From VXNE01 sp965248075 (GTDB taxonomy: Bacteria > Pseudomonadota > Gammaproteobacteria > Pseudomonadales > Azotimanducaceae): a stretch of 64,000 nt of DNA. Of this stretch, positions 8,558-19,078 are shown piece by piece; the first letter of the stretch is position 1, and each line of letters starts with the position of its first letter. Under the pieces are notes generated by a model, which did no database searches, was not told the origin of the DNA, and worked only from the letters and a program-made list of their open reading frames with translations. The DNA lies in contig CBDFIL010000003.1 in NCBI GenBank assembly GCA_965248075.1, positions 682,001-746,000 of the forward strand, given 5' to 3'. The position numbers were made by a program, and so were the translations under genes.

Positions 8558-10294
8558 ATGGTTGAAACGTCGGACATCGCCCGTCAGTTGCGCCTTGGCG
8601 AAGACAGCCGATGGGAATTCAAGCAGATCGTCTTCAGAGGAGACCGTCCGACGCGTCCCCGCAGGGACGCTCTGGCTGACGAGTTGGCCGCATTCGCCAA
8701 CGCCAACGGCGGCACGATGCTGTGCGGGGTCACCGACGCAGGGGAGGTGGAGGGTCTTTCTCGGCCCCGGCTTGATGTCCTGGAGCGCGTCATCGTGGAC
8801 ATCGCCACGGACTCGATCAAACCACCGATAGAAGTCTCGACCTACCGCCTGGAAGTCGAAGGAAAGGCGCTCCTCGCGGTTCAGGTGGAGCGAGGTCACG
8901 CATTGCACGACAGCCCTGGCGGTAGCTTTCGGCGCGTAGGCAGTTCCAAACGCCCGCTGACCAGCGACGAGCGGCTGCGCCTGTCGGAGCGGCGCGCCCA
9001 GGCGCGCTTTCTCTGGTTCGACAAGCAACCCGTACCCAATACCGGGTTCCACACCTTGGACGAAATCCTGTGGAAACCGCTTCTTAGCGCCGAGGGTCGG
9101 GCAGACCCGGAAACGGCCCTGGAGAAGCTCGCCCTGCTGACCCTCGACGAGAGCGGCGTCCCGAGAGCGACAGTCGCAGGCGTGTTGCTTTGCACCTCCA
9201 ATCCGCACGACTGGCTGCCCAACGCCTGTATCACCGCGACGCTCTACGCCGGGAATGACCGTGCGTCCGGGCAGCTGGATGCGCAGACCATCACTGGTCC
9301 GCTGCCGCGTCAGGTGGCGGACGGAACGAACTTCGTCCTCCGCAACATGCGCGTGGGCGCCTACAAGGATCCGGCACGCACGGATCTCCCACAGTATAGT
9401 CAGGAGGCACTCTTCGAGGCCCTGGTCAACGCGGTCGCCCATCGCGACTACTCCATCCAGGGCAGCCGGACTCGCCTGTCGATGTTCGCCGACCGCGTGG
9501 AGATCAACTCGCCGGGCAACCTCCCGAACAACCTGACCATCGACGGTATGGCCGCACGCCAGGCGACTCGGAACGAAGCGATCACGTCGGTGCTCGGGCG
9601 TGTGCCTGTCGGAGACATTCCGGGTTCCGTCCGTCGTCAGTTCTTCATGGAGCGGCGCGGGGACGGCGTTCCTATCATCCTCCGCGAAACGGAAGCCCTT
9701 TGCGGAAGGCGGCCGAGCTACGTCCTGCTGGACGAGTCCGACTTGTTTCTCACCATTCCGGCCGCAAGTACCGTTGCCTCACCAGCCAAGGTCATCGTCA
9801 CAGTGCATCACGCGAGCCAGCCGGTCTCCGGTGCGCAGGTGCTGGCCCTGTTCCCAAACAATACCCATAGGGCGGGGTCGACCGACAAACATGGAGAGGT
9901 GGCACTGGAGTTGCACGCGACGATCCTGCCCATGACGGTGTTCGTCGCTGCCGCGGGCTTTCGCGCCCATCTCGAGCGCGGCTGGGTGCCGGCAACTGGG
10001 GGTCTCGCGGTGGAGCTTCGTCCGCATCCCCGAGGTGGCGCAGTGGTCTTCCCCGAAGCAACGGGCCAGCTCCCGGGATTGCAAGGGCGACTCAACCCGG
10101 TACGAGACCAGCTCGACCGAACGTACCTCTACGCCTCCAACATCTCGATCAACCAGGGCCAAGCCCAGCCGGTGCACTTTCGCCCCGGAGAGGAGATGCA
10201 GCTCATGGACGCCGATGGGCGGGACCTGGCAGTCCGCATCATCGACATCGTCGGTCGCTCCGCACTGGTGGAACATCGCGACATCGGCCGATGA
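8558..10294 (+). CDS. AlbA_2/Schlafen-type DNA-binding protein with RecG-like ATPase domain
   Basis: 578 residues. Residues 1-150 match the AlbA_2 (Schlafen-type, putative DNA-binding) domain: WEFKQIVFRG, ELAAFANANGGTMLCGV and FRRVGSSKRPL. A middle part carries the GHKL-type ATP-binding region seen in transcriptional regulators related to the RecG C-terminus: ALFEALVNAVAHRDYSI and NSPGNLPNNLTIDG. The last 170 residues are a beta-rich extension (GSTDKHGEVALELHA) unusual for the family and resembling a carboxypeptidase-regulatory-like fold. Such proteins are usually regulators or occur in defence loci; the role here is unknown. It stands alone, in the opposite direction to the quinoprotein remnant. 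Confidence 0.75.
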   Translation: MVETSDIARQLRLGEDSRWEFKQIVFRGDRPTRPRRDALADELAAFANANGGTMLCGVTDAGEVEGLSRPRLDVLERVIVDIATDSIKPPIEVSTYRLEVEGKALLAVQVERGHALHDSPGGSFRRVGSSKRPLTSDERLRLSERRAQARFLWFDKQPVPNTGFHTLDEILWKPLLSAEGRADPETALEKLALLTLDESGVPRATVAGVLLCTSNPHDWLPNACITATLYAGNDRASGQLDAQTITGPLPRQVADGTNFVLRNMRVGAYKDPARTDLPQYSQEALFEALVNAVAHRDYSIQGSRTRLSMFADRVEINSPGNLPNNLTIDGMAARQATRNEAITSVLGRVPVGDIPGSVRRQFFMERRGDGVPIILRETEALCGRRPSYVLLDESDLFLTIPAASTVASPAKVIVTVHHASQPVSGAQVLALFPNNTHRAGSTDKHGEVALELHATILPMTVFVAAAGFRAHLERGWVPATGGLAVELRPHPRGGAVVFPEATGQLPGLQGRLNPVRDQLDRTYLYASNISINQGQAQPVHFRPGEEMQLMDADGRDLAVRIIDIVGRSALVEHRDIGR

Positions 10295-10526
10295 CGTGAA
10301 AACGGCGCGCGCTGTGGAACCCCAGCCGCCGGCCGCCACGAACGATACACCCGCAGCGTTCGGCCTCCGATAGTCGGAGAAAATCCGGGTTGCGTAGACC
10401 GTCGTTGGGCTGGGCCAATCGGACTCCCGAGTCGTCGCTCGGGCGCGGTCGGCACCGGTTAGACAACCGTACGCCAACCTCCTTACACTTGCCCGCCCGT
10501 CTCCGAGCGCTTTGGGGGAAGCCATC

Positions 10527-11654
<1,128 letters not shown>

Positions 11655-11803
11655 GTCGCACGCCCCCGGGTTCCGCTCGTCGCACCCGGGGCAAGAACAA
11701 ACATCCCCGCGCCTGGGAAGGAGGCGACAGGGGAGAGACGAGGTCCCTCGCCTTGCGGCGAGGCGTTCGGGGCGCATCGCGACCCTGAGCAAGGGAGGAC
11801 GCC

Positions 11804-12382
11804 ATGAGCGTGGAATACCTGGATACACCCGGCTTCCACGGTTTCCGGGTACGCCGGCAGATAGACAACAAGACCTACCAGGAGTATTTCTCACTCAAGG
11901 AAGGCGGCCGTCGCATGCACGGTGCCGCGCGCGCAAGAGTGCGGCGGGAAGCCGAGAACCGGGACGCCGAACTCGCATCGTCGCAACGCCATGCGCGCGA
12001 ACGGGCGGCGCATGCCGTCCATCTCGACGACCGGGGCCGCGTACGCGGCATCCTCTTCCGGCGCAAGAAGGAGAAGAACGGCAGGATCACGCCGGTCCTG
12101 CAGATCGGCATCCTGTCGACCCTCGAAGACCGTCTCGTCAACACCACCGTGTCGATCAAGTTGCACGGCCTGGAGGAGGCCTGGCGCCGCGCCGTCGACT
12201 TCTACGCACGCCACAAGGAGATCCCACGGGGCTCGTCCACCTATCGGATGCTGCTCGACCGCAAGCCCGCGCCGGCGCAGCTTGCCGAGCGGTATGGACC
12301 CCTCCGTACGCGACGCACGCTCGAACCGAAGCCGTCCGCGTTGGCCCGGGCCGGGCCGCGCCCGCCCCTGCGCGCGCCCTAG
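11804..12382 (+). CDS. Uncharacterised basic protein, 192 residues
   Basis: Not recognised. A good ribosome site (GGGAGGA) precedes the ATG. Residues 10-40 (GFRVRRQIDNKTYQEYFSLK) resemble the small three-stranded AP2-like or arm-type DNA-binding modules, followed by a charged helix rich in Arg/Glu and a second beta-like part, VRGILFRRKKEKNGRITPVLQIGIL. The C-terminus is Arg/Pro-rich. No signal peptide or membrane segment. It ends 10 bases before the propionyl-CoA synthetase start, so co-transcription is likely. A nucleic-acid-binding role is a guess from composition. Confidence 0.55.
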   Translation: MSVEYLDTPGFHGFRVRRQIDNKTYQEYFSLKEGGRRMHGAARARVRREAENRDAELASSQRHARERAAHAVHLDDRGRVRGILFRRKKEKNGRITPVLQIGILSTLEDRLVNTTVSIKLHGLEEAWRRAVDFYARHKEIPRGSSTYRMLLDRKPAPAQLAERYGPLRTRRTLEPKPSALARAGPRPPLRAP

Positions 12383-12392
12383 TCCAGCAGGC

Positions 12393-14300
12393 ATGAAACG
12401 CTACGCGGAGGAATACCGCCGCTCTCTCGATGCCCCGGAAGCGTTCTGGCGTGAGCAGGCCGAGGACATCGACTGGTTCGAGTTCCCGACGACCATCCTC
12501 GACCGCGACGCCAACGGCGCGTGGCGCTGGTTTCACGGCGGCAAGCTCAACACGGCCTGGCTCGCCCTCGACCGCCATGTCGCCGCCGGCCGCGGGGACG
12601 CGATCGCCCTGATCTACGACTCCCCCGCGACCGGCCAGGTACAGAAGTTCACCTATCGGGAACTGACGGACCGCGTGGCGCGCGTCGCCGGTGGCCTCGC
12701 CGATCTCGGGGTCGGCAAGGGCGACCGTGTGATCGTCTACATGCCGATGGTGCCCGAGGCCGTCATCGCCATGCTCGCCTGCGCGCGCCTCGGCGCGGTG
12801 CACTCCGTGGTGTTCGGGGGGTTCGCGGCGCCGGAACTCGCGGTGCGCATCGACGACGCCCAACCGAGGGTCGTACTGTCGGCATCGTGCGGGATCGAGT
12901 TCGATCGCGTCATCCCCTACAAGCCGCTGCTCGACGAAGCCCTGGAGCTTGCCCGCTTCAAGCCGGAGCGCAGCGTCATCCTGCAGCGCCCTCAGCAGAT
13001 CGCACCCCTCGTCACGGGCCGCGACCTCGACTGGCGAGAGTGGGAAGCCGCGAGTGCCGCAGTCGAAGCGGTCCCGGTCGACGCCACCGACCCGCTCTAC
13101 ATCCTCTATACCTCCGGCACGACCGGCAAGCCGAAGGGCGTCCTGCGCGACAACGGCGGTCACGCGGTCGCCCTCAACTACAGCATGCACGCGGTCTACG
13201 GCGTCGATGCCGGCGACGTCTTCTGGGCCGCTTCCGACGTAGGCTGGGTGGTGGGCCACTCCTACATCGCGTACGCGCCGCTCATCAAGGGCTGCACCAG
13301 CATCCTCTACGAGGGCAAACCCGTACGGACGCCGGATGCCGGCGCTTTCTGGCGCGTCATCGCCGAACACCGGGTGAAGTGCTTCTTCGTCGCACCCACG
13401 GCGTTCCGCGCGATCAAGAAGGAGGACCCGGAAGCGCAGCTCAAGGCGGCATACGACACGAGTTGCCTGGAGTATTTGTTCGTCGCCGGCGAGCGGCTCG
13501 ACCCGCCCACCTATCACTGGCTGAAGGAAACGCTTCCAGACATCCCGGTAATCGACCACTGGTGGCAGACCGAGACCGCTTGGGCCATCTGCGCGAACAT
13601 GGCCGGTTACGACCTGCACGAGACCCGCGCCGGCAGCCCGAGCTTCCCGGTGCCCGGTTACGACCTGCGCGTCCTCGATGACGACGGGCGGGAACTCGGA
13701 CCAGAAGAGGAAGGTCTGGTCGTATTACGGGAACCGTTGCCGCCGGGATGCTTCCCGACCGTCTGGGGTGACCACGAACGCTTCCTCGAGGCCTACTTTC
13801 GGGATTATCCGGGCTACTACCTGACCGGCGACGGCGGTTTCCGCGACGCGGACGGCTACGTCTACATCATGGGCCGCGTGGACGACGTCATGAACGTGGC
13901 CGGCCACCGCCTGTCGACGGGCCAGATGGAGGAAGTCGTCGCCGACCACCCGGCCGTCGCCGAGTGCGCGGTGGTGGGCATCCGCGACGAGGAGAAGGGC
14001 CAGATCCCCCTCGGGCTCGTGCTGCTCAAGGACGGGGTGAACCTGGACGCCGGAACACTGGAACGCGAGCTCGTGCAGATGGTGCGCCGGGGCGTCGGCG
14101 CATTCGCCAACTTCAAGCGCGCCCTCGTCGTGCCGCGCCTGCCGAAGACGCGCTCCGGCAAGATCCTCCGCCAGGTGCTGCGCAAGATGATCGACGGCGA
14201 CCCCTATACGACGCCGTCGACCATCGACGATCCGGCCATCCTGACGGAGATCGAGGACGTATTGGTGGACGCGGGCGTAATGGGGATATCGAACCCCTAG
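12393..14300 (+). CDS. prpE: Propionyl-CoA synthetase (propionate--CoA ligase)
   Basis: 635 residues of the ANL (AMP-forming) family. The N-terminal ACAS-type segment (YRRSLDAPEAFWREQA) is followed by the AMP-binding P-loop TSGTTGKPKG at residues 240-249, WWQTETAW, and the C-terminal lysine motif TRSGKILRQVLRKM with catalytic Lys590, which is the residue acetylated in acetyl/propionyl-CoA synthetases. The text VVFGGFAAPELAVRIDDA and GWVVGHSYIAYAPL favours PrpE over Acs. It converts propionate, ATP and CoA to propionyl-CoA. The frame is open upstream but the ATG at 12393, 10 bases after the preceding gene, is where similarity begins. Confidence 0.87.
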   Translation: MKRYAEEYRRSLDAPEAFWREQAEDIDWFEFPTTILDRDANGAWRWFHGGKLNTAWLALDRHVAAGRGDAIALIYDSPATGQVQKFTYRELTDRVARVAGGLADLGVGKGDRVIVYMPMVPEAVIAMLACARLGAVHSVVFGGFAAPELAVRIDDAQPRVVLSASCGIEFDRVIPYKPLLDEALELARFKPERSVILQRPQQIAPLVTGRDLDWREWEAASAAVEAVPVDATDPLYILYTSGTTGKPKGVLRDNGGHAVALNYSMHAVYGVDAGDVFWAASDVGWVVGHSYIAYAPLIKGCTSILYEGKPVRTPDAGAFWRVIAEHRVKCFFVAPTAFRAIKKEDPEAQLKAAYDTSCLEYLFVAGERLDPPTYHWLKETLPDIPVIDHWWQTETAWAICANMAGYDLHETRAGSPSFPVPGYDLRVLDDDGRELGPEEEGLVVLREPLPPGCFPTVWGDHERFLEAYFRDYPGYYLTGDGGFRDADGYVYIMGRVDDVMNVAGHRLSTGQMEEVVADHPAVAECAVVGIRDEEKGQIPLGLVLLKDGVNLDAGTLERELVQMVRRGVGAFANFKRALVVPRLPKTRSGKILRQVLRKMIDGDPYTTPSTIDDPAILTEIEDVLVDAGVMGISNP

Positions 14301-14345
14301 CGCGACCTTGCGGTCGCGTTGGAAGTTTCGCTGGCGCGAAACTTC
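14301..14345 (+). terminator. Tandem hairpins after prpE
   Basis: Two perfect stems start immediately after the prpE stop: CGCGACC-TTGC-GGTCGCG (14301-14318) and GAAGTTTCGC-TGGC-GCGAAACTTC (14322-14345). There is no T-run after either, so this is a hairpin block of terminator or mRNA-stabiliser type rather than a classical intrinsic terminator. Confidence 0.5.
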
Positions 14346-14394
14346 TACGGCGCAAGCTTCCATGGAACAAACGCCCTGTGGTCGCCCGCTCCGG

Positions 14395-14515
14395 GTTTGG
14401 CGGGTGATTCGGGACGGGGCGTCGTAGGGGCGACGCTTGTCGTCGCCCGTGTCGAAGTCGTGCAAGGCCTTGGCGCGGGACGGGACAAGCCCGTGTCCCC
14501 TACGGTCCTGTGTTC
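14395..14515. repeat. Intergenic palindromic repeat cluster, copy 2
   Basis: Contains GTAGGGGCGACGCTTGTCGT running into CGCCC, and GGGACGGGACAAGCCCGTGTCC followed by CCTAC split across 14485-14510. Both modules match those at 7888-8030, in related orientation and spacing. It lies between the convergent 3′ ends of prpE and the tonB gene. Confidence 0.6.
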
Positions 14516-14553
14516 CCTGCGCGTCAGCGCGCCGGTTGCCGGGGCGAGAACTC

Positions 14554-15192
14554 CTAGCCGTTTTCCAGTTCGAACCGGATGAGGTTGCGCACGCCCCGCA
14601 CGTCCATCGGATGTCCGTTCAGGACTTTCGGCTTGTACTTGAACTTCAGCGCCGCATCTGTCGCCGCCCGGTCGAACACGCCGAGGGGACTCGCTTCAAC
14701 GACGACAGGATCGCGAACGCGGCCGGCTGCCGTCACCGTGAATTCGAGCAGGACGTATCCCTGGATCCCGCGCGTTACCGCACGGCGCGGGTAGACAGGC
14801 GCCACCTTGACAATGGGAAGGTACTCGCCGTCCGTCCGGAACCGCTCGACCTTCGGCGACGGTGGATCTTCCTCCGGGGGATCGAGCACAAGACCCTCGC
14901 ACCTGGAATCTTCGCAGAGAGGCGGAGGCAATACCGGGGGATCCCACTCCGGTGGCGGCTCTGGCGGGTCCGGCTTCACAGGAGGCTCCTTCGTGACGAG
15001 CTCCCGCTCTTCCGGCAGGCGCACGAACTCGAGCACCTGGCCCTTCGCCTGCTCGGAAAACGGGCTGCGGTCGCTCTCGATCAACGTCTGCATGAGCAGG
15101 AAGAGCAGCATTGTCACAACCAGCCCCACGGAGACGCCAATCAGGTAACGCACGACGCCACTTCGTCCCAGCCCTGCGATGCGTTCAAACAC
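14554..15192 (-). CDS. tonB: TonB energy transducer
   Basis: 212 residues from a GTG at 15192 preceded by GGGAGGTGG; no ATG fits as well. A short cytoplasmic part (FERIAGLGRSGVVR) leads to one membrane helix (YLIGVSVGLVVTMLLFLLM), a proline-rich periplasmic spacer (EPPVKPDPPEPPPEWDPP), and a TonB C-terminal domain with VYPRRAVTRGIQGYVLLEF and FKYKPKVLNGHPM. It would couple the ExbBD proton-motive complex to TonB-dependent receptors, three of which lie in this window. exbBD is not here. It is divergent from the YihY gene. Confidence 0.85.
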   Translation of the reverse strand: MFERIAGLGRSGVVRYLIGVSVGLVVTMLLFLLMQTLIESDRSPFSEQAKGQVLEFVRLPEERELVTKEPPVKPDPPEPPPEWDPPVLPPPLCEDSRCEGLVLDPPEEDPPSPKVERFRTDGEYLPIVKVAPVYPRRAVTRGIQGYVLLEFTVTAAGRVRDPVVVEASPLGVFDRAATDAALKFKYKPKVLNGHPMDVRGVRNLIRFELENG

Positions 15193-15454
15193 GTTCCACC
15201 TCCCGCTTCCTGATCTCTTCACGGGTAGTAAACGCGCGGCAGACGCAAACGGGGTCAAGTCGTCGTCAGCCGGGACTGCGGCCAAGATGGCGTCTCCGGG
15301 TCCCGGACGGCACGGCAGATCCTGCTCGAGGGCACCGATCTCGTCGTGGGCTCGACGCGCTACCGCTGCATCGACGAGGCGTGCAAGCGGCACTGAGCGG
15401 GAGGGGCGATTCCCTGCAGGTATGATCCACCGATCGGAACGTACGGGCGTGGAC

Positions 15455-16654
15455 ATGTTGCAGCGATCGTTCGACTACCTCCGTTGGTTCGCCGAGACAC
15501 TGGTGCGCCAGTTCTTCGAGTATCGCTGCATGCACAGCGCGGCGGCCCTGACGTTCACCACGCTGCTCGCGCTCGTCCCGGTCATGACCGTCACTTACGT
15601 GTTCCTGTCCGCCTTTCCCGAGCTCTCGGTGCTCGGCAAGACGGTGGAAGCCTTCGTGTTCGAGAACTTCGTGCCCGACGCGAGTGCGGCGCTGACGGGG
15701 AAACTGTCCGAGTTCTCGGCCCAGGCGGCCCAACTCGGCGTCGTGAGCTTCGCGATGGTGCTGCTGACGGCGATCCTCGCGCTGGTCAACATCGAGGAGG
15801 TCTTCAACGTGATCTGGCGCGCGCCGGCGCCTCGCACCGGACTGCAGCGACTTCTCGTGTACTGGGGCGTGCTGAGTATCGGTCCGCCGCTCCTGATCGG
15901 CGCGCTGCTCGCGACGTCGTACCTGTACGCGCTGCCGCTCGTCACGGACCTGGACACCCTGGGGGTGCGCGAGCTCCTCATCACGATGCTGCCGACCCTT
16001 GCGATCACCGCGACCTTCACCATCCTCTACTTCGCCGTGCCGAACACGCCGGTCCGTTTCCTGCACGCCCTGCTCGGCGGCCTGCTCACCATGCTCCTCT
16101 TCGAGGCGGCCCGGTGGCTGTTCGCGGAGTTCGTCGTGCAGTCCGTGGCCGCCGTGGTCTACGGCACGTTTGCCGCCGTGCCGTTCTTCCTCATCTGGCT
16201 CTACCTGGTGTGGACGATGGTGCTCGCCGGGGCTGTCTTCGTGCGCACGCTATCCCTGTCCCGGGAGCACCCCGCGGACCGTCGCGAACCCGCCATCCTG
16301 CAGTGCGCGCGCGTGCTGGCATTGCTGAACCAGGCGCACCGGCAAGGCTCCTCGGTGAGCGTCGACGCCATTTCCGAAACCGTGCGCTTCGATCCCGGTG
16401 ACCGCGCCCGGATCTTCGAGATCCTGACCCGGGAGCGACTGCTGCAACGCACGCAGGAGGGATTGCTCACGCTCGGGCGGAGTCTTGAGACCGTGACACT
16501 GTGGGAACTGTATCGGCAGATGCCCGAGGCCCTCGACGTCGACACGCTCGAGCGTGCCGGGGGTGCGGTGGCCCGACGCCTCAGGACATTCGCCGAACTG
16601 GGCGCCCACGAACTCGACGTGAGCCTCGACCGTGTTCTTGCCGAGTCGGATTGA
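15455..16654 (+). CDS. YihY/BrkB family inner-membrane protein
   Basis: About 399 residues. It starts at the ATG at 15455 or the in-frame ATG at 15422; neither has a strong ribosome site. The family core is clear: SAAALTFTTLLALVPVMTVTY, then further membrane helices (SFAMVLLTAILALVN, SIGPPLLIGALLATSYLYAL, LLGGLLTMLLFEAARWLF, FFLIWLYLVWTMVLAGAVF). The C-terminal 130 residues are soluble and resemble a winged-helix part (ISETVRFDPGDRARIFEILTRERLL). These proteins were once called RNase BN, which is now considered wrong; their function is unsettled. Confidence 0.85.
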   Translation: MLQRSFDYLRWFAETLVRQFFEYRCMHSAAALTFTTLLALVPVMTVTYVFLSAFPELSVLGKTVEAFVFENFVPDASAALTGKLSEFSAQAAQLGVVSFAMVLLTAILALVNIEEVFNVIWRAPAPRTGLQRLLVYWGVLSIGPPLLIGALLATSYLYALPLVTDLDTLGVRELLITMLPTLAITATFTILYFAVPNTPVRFLHALLGGLLTMLLFEAARWLFAEFVVQSVAAVVYGTFAAVPFFLIWLYLVWTMVLAGAVFVRTLSLSREHPADRREPAILQCARVLALLNQAHRQGSSVSVDAISETVRFDPGDRARIFEILTRERLLQRTQEGLLTLGRSLETVTLWELYRQMPEALDVDTLERAGGAVARRLRTFAELGAHELDVSLDRVLAESD

Positions 16655-17234
16655 CGTACCGCCGGCGCGTTGGCGCGGCATGGCGGCCGCGGCGCCGCTG
16701 CTTGGGCTGGCCCTGCTTCTCGCCGGCTGTTCCGCCGACACGACCGCGCTTGCGGACGGCAGCACCGCCAACTGGTCGCACTGGCGTGATCGTCCGATCG
16801 TCCTGAACTACTGGGCGGAGTGGTGCGCGCCGTGCCGCCACGAGATCCCGGAACTCAATGCCCTGCACCGTCAGCGCACGCAGACCGGGGCGGTGGTGCT
16901 GGGCGTCAACTACGACGGCATCGCCGGCGGGCGCCTGGCGGAACTCGTCGAGCGGATGGACATCGAGTTTCCCGTACTTGTCCACGATCCCATGGACCGG
17001 TGGGGTTATGCCCGTCCGGACGTGCTCCCGACCACGGTGATCGTCGCGCCCGACGGGGAGGTGCGCAAGATCCTGGTCGGGCCGCAGACGCGCGAGAGCA
17101 TCCTCGATGCGTTGGGTGGACAGGCGCACGCGGAGACGGACCCGGACTCCGTGGTGCGCCGGTACGGGGAGCAGGTGGAGCGACGGCGCTCAGCCGCGAC
17201 GCCGGCGCTACGCGCCTCCCTAAGAAACCTCTGA
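16632..17234 (+). CDS. TlpA-like thioredoxin-fold lipoprotein
   Basis: 200 residues from a GTG at 16632, overlapping the YihY end by 23 bases; an ATG at 16680 is possible but would leave a signal peptide with no positive charge. A lipobox LLLAGC suggests a membrane-anchored periplasmic protein. The redox motif WCAPC has Cys65 and Cys68, and YARPDVLPTTVIVAPDG contains the cis-proline loop. It probably reduces periplasmic disulfides, for example in cytochrome c maturation or DsbA-type repair; the target is not indicated by neighbours. Confidence 0.82.
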   Translation: MFLPSRIDVPPARWRGMAAAAPLLGLALLLAGCSADTTALADGSTANWSHWRDRPIVLNYWAEWCAPCRHEIPELNALHRQRTQTGAVVLGVNYDGIAGGRLAELVERMDIEFPVLVHDPMDRWGYARPDVLPTTVIVAPDGEVRKILVGPQTRESILDALGGQAHAETDPDSVVRRYGEQVERRRSAATPALRASLRNL

Positions 17235-17375
17235 ACAAGTTCATCCCTGAACTTGTTCAGCCGCGCAAAACAAAAGCGCGGTTTCGTTTTGCTCACATAT
17301 TAAACGGCTTACGCCATTGAATATGGCGATACATCCCTGTACCGCACGGGAAGCCCTGATAAATCAGAGCTTCCC
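17222..17375. repeat. Modular palindromic intergenic element
   Basis: A 154-base interval between convergent genes built of hairpins. A perfect 13-bp stem with a TCCC loop lies at 17231-17260 (CTGAACAAGTTCA arm) and overlaps the upstream gene's stop. GCGC-A-rich arms lie near 17262-17292. A 12-bp stem with one mismatch lies at 17348-17375 (GGGAAGC...GCTTCCC) and reaches the proS stop. It can act as a bidirectional terminator and looks like a dispersed repeat unit. Confidence 0.6.
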
Positions 17376-19078
17376 TACGCCAACGCGCCCGAGGAGATAC
17401 GCCGGCGCGCCTCGTCGACCCCGATCCGCGCGATGTCGGCGGCCGCCCGACGCCGCAACTCGACCACGCCTTCCCGCAGCCCCCGCGCACCGACCGTCAC
17501 CCGGTGGGGGATACCGATGAGGTCTGCGTCGGCGAACTTGACGCCGGGGCGCTCGTCCCGATCGTCGAGCAGCACCTCGATGCCGGCCGCACCAGCGGCC
17601 TCGTACAACCCGTCGGCCACCTCCCGAACCTCGGCGGAACGACCGTAATCCAGGGCAATGACGTGCAGGCCGAACGGCGCTACCGCCGCCGGCCACACGA
17701 TCCCGGCGTCGTCGTGACATTGCTCCACGATGGCCGCCACCAGCCGCGACACGCCCATACCGTAGCAGCCCATGATGAGACTGACGTCAGCGCCGGATCC
17801 GTCCTGCAGCGCGAGCTGCATGGCCGCCGAGTATTTCGTGCCGAGCTTGAAGATGTGGCCGACCTCGATCCCGCGTGCAAAGGCCAGGGCCCCCTTGCCG
17901 TCCGGAGACGGGTCTCCCTCCACAACGTTGCGCAGATCGACGACGTGTGCTGCGACGTCGCGCTCCCAGTTCACGCCCGTCAGGTGCATCCCGTCCTCGT
18001 TGGCGCCGCAGACGAAGTTCGCGACCGCCGCCGCGGATTCGTCCGCGTATACCGCCAACGGGAGCCCCACCGGTCCGATCGAGCCCACCGGGCAGCCGAG
18101 CGCGGACTCGATCTCGGCATCGGTGGCAAACGTGACCGGCGAGGCCACGCCAGACAGTCGCCCGGCCTTCGTTTCGTTCAGTTCGTGGTCGCCGCGCAGC
18201 ACCAGGGCGGCCAACGGCTGCTCCGTGCCCCGCACGATGAGCGTCTTGACGCACCGCTTGGGTTCGACGTCGAGGAAGGACGCCACGTCCGCGATGGTCC
18301 GGCAGCCCGGCGTCGCCACCCGGGTGATCGCGTCCGGCGGGCTCGTGTCCGGCGCCGGAGTTCCCGCCCGCGCCTTCTCGATGTTGGCCGCATAGTCGCT
18401 GTCGGGGCAGTAGGCGATCACATCCTCGCCGGCAGCCGTCAACACCTGGAACTCATGCGACTCGCTGTCGCCGATATTGCCCGCGTCCGCTTCCACCGCG
18501 CGGAAGTCGAGCCCGATACGGCGCAGTATCGCCGTATAGGCCTCGTACATGTCGCGGTAAGTCTCTTCGAAGGACGCGTCGGTCAGGTGGAAGGAGTAAC
18601 CGTCCTTCATCAGGAATTCGCGGGCCCGCAGCAGCCCGAAGCGCGGCCGGATCTCGTCGCGGAACTTGGTCTGGATCTGGTAGAGGTTGAGCGGCACCTG
18701 CTGGTAGCTGTCGACGACGCGCCTGACGAGGTCCGTCACGACCTCCTCATGCGTCGGACTCATCGCGTAATCGCGTTGGTGGCGATCCTGCATGCGCAGC
18801 AATTCCGGCCCCATCACATCCCAGCGCCCGCTCTCGCGCCACAATTCCGCCGGCTGCACCACCGGCATCTGCACCTCGCGGGCGCCGCGGCGTTCGAGCT
18901 CCTCCCGGATGATCGCCTCGACCTTGCGCAGCACGCGCAGGCCGAGCGGCAGCCACGTATAGAGGCCGCTGGCCAGTTGACGGATGCAGCCGGCCCGCAA
19001 CAGCAGCACGTGGCTCGCGATCTCCGCGTCCGCGGGGGTTTCCTTCAGCGTGGGTATCAGGATTTCGCTCGCGCGCAT
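17375..19078 (-). CDS. proS: Prolyl-tRNA synthetase, bacterial type with editing domain
   Basis: 567 residues, normal length. The class II core is present: motif 1 area GLYTWLPLGLRVLRKVEAIIREE, motif 2 FRDEIRPRFGLLRAREFLMKD, and motif 3 near MGCYGMGVSRLVAAIVEQ. A YbaK-like editing insertion spans roughly residues 225-400 (CRTIADVASFLDVEPKRCVKTLIV), which removes Ala mischarged on tRNA-Pro. The C-terminal anticodon-binding domain ends the protein. The ATG at 19078 begins the conserved MRASEILIPTLKETPADAE. It is transcribed opposite to the aspS cluster. Confidence 0.96.
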   Translation of the reverse strand: MRASEILIPTLKETPADAEIASHVLLLRAGCIRQLASGLYTWLPLGLRVLRKVEAIIREELERRGAREVQMPVVQPAELWRESGRWDVMGPELLRMQDRHQRDYAMSPTHEEVVTDLVRRVVDSYQQVPLNLYQIQTKFRDEIRPRFGLLRAREFLMKDGYSFHLTDASFEETYRDMYEAYTAILRRIGLDFRAVEADAGNIGDSESHEFQVLTAAGEDVIAYCPDSDYAANIEKARAGTPAPDTSPPDAITRVATPGCRTIADVASFLDVEPKRCVKTLIVRGTEQPLAALVLRGDHELNETKAGRLSGVASPVTFATDAEIESALGCPVGSIGPVGLPLAVYADESAAAVANFVCGANEDGMHLTGVNWERDVAAHVVDLRNVVEGDPSPDGKGALAFARGIEVGHIFKLGTKYSAAMQLALQDGSGADVSLIMGCYGMGVSRLVAAIVEQCHDDAGIVWPAAVAPFGLHVIALDYGRSAEVREVADGLYEAAGAAGIEVLLDDRDERPGVKFADADLIGIPHRVTVGARGLREGVVELRRRAAADIARIGVDEARRRISSGALA

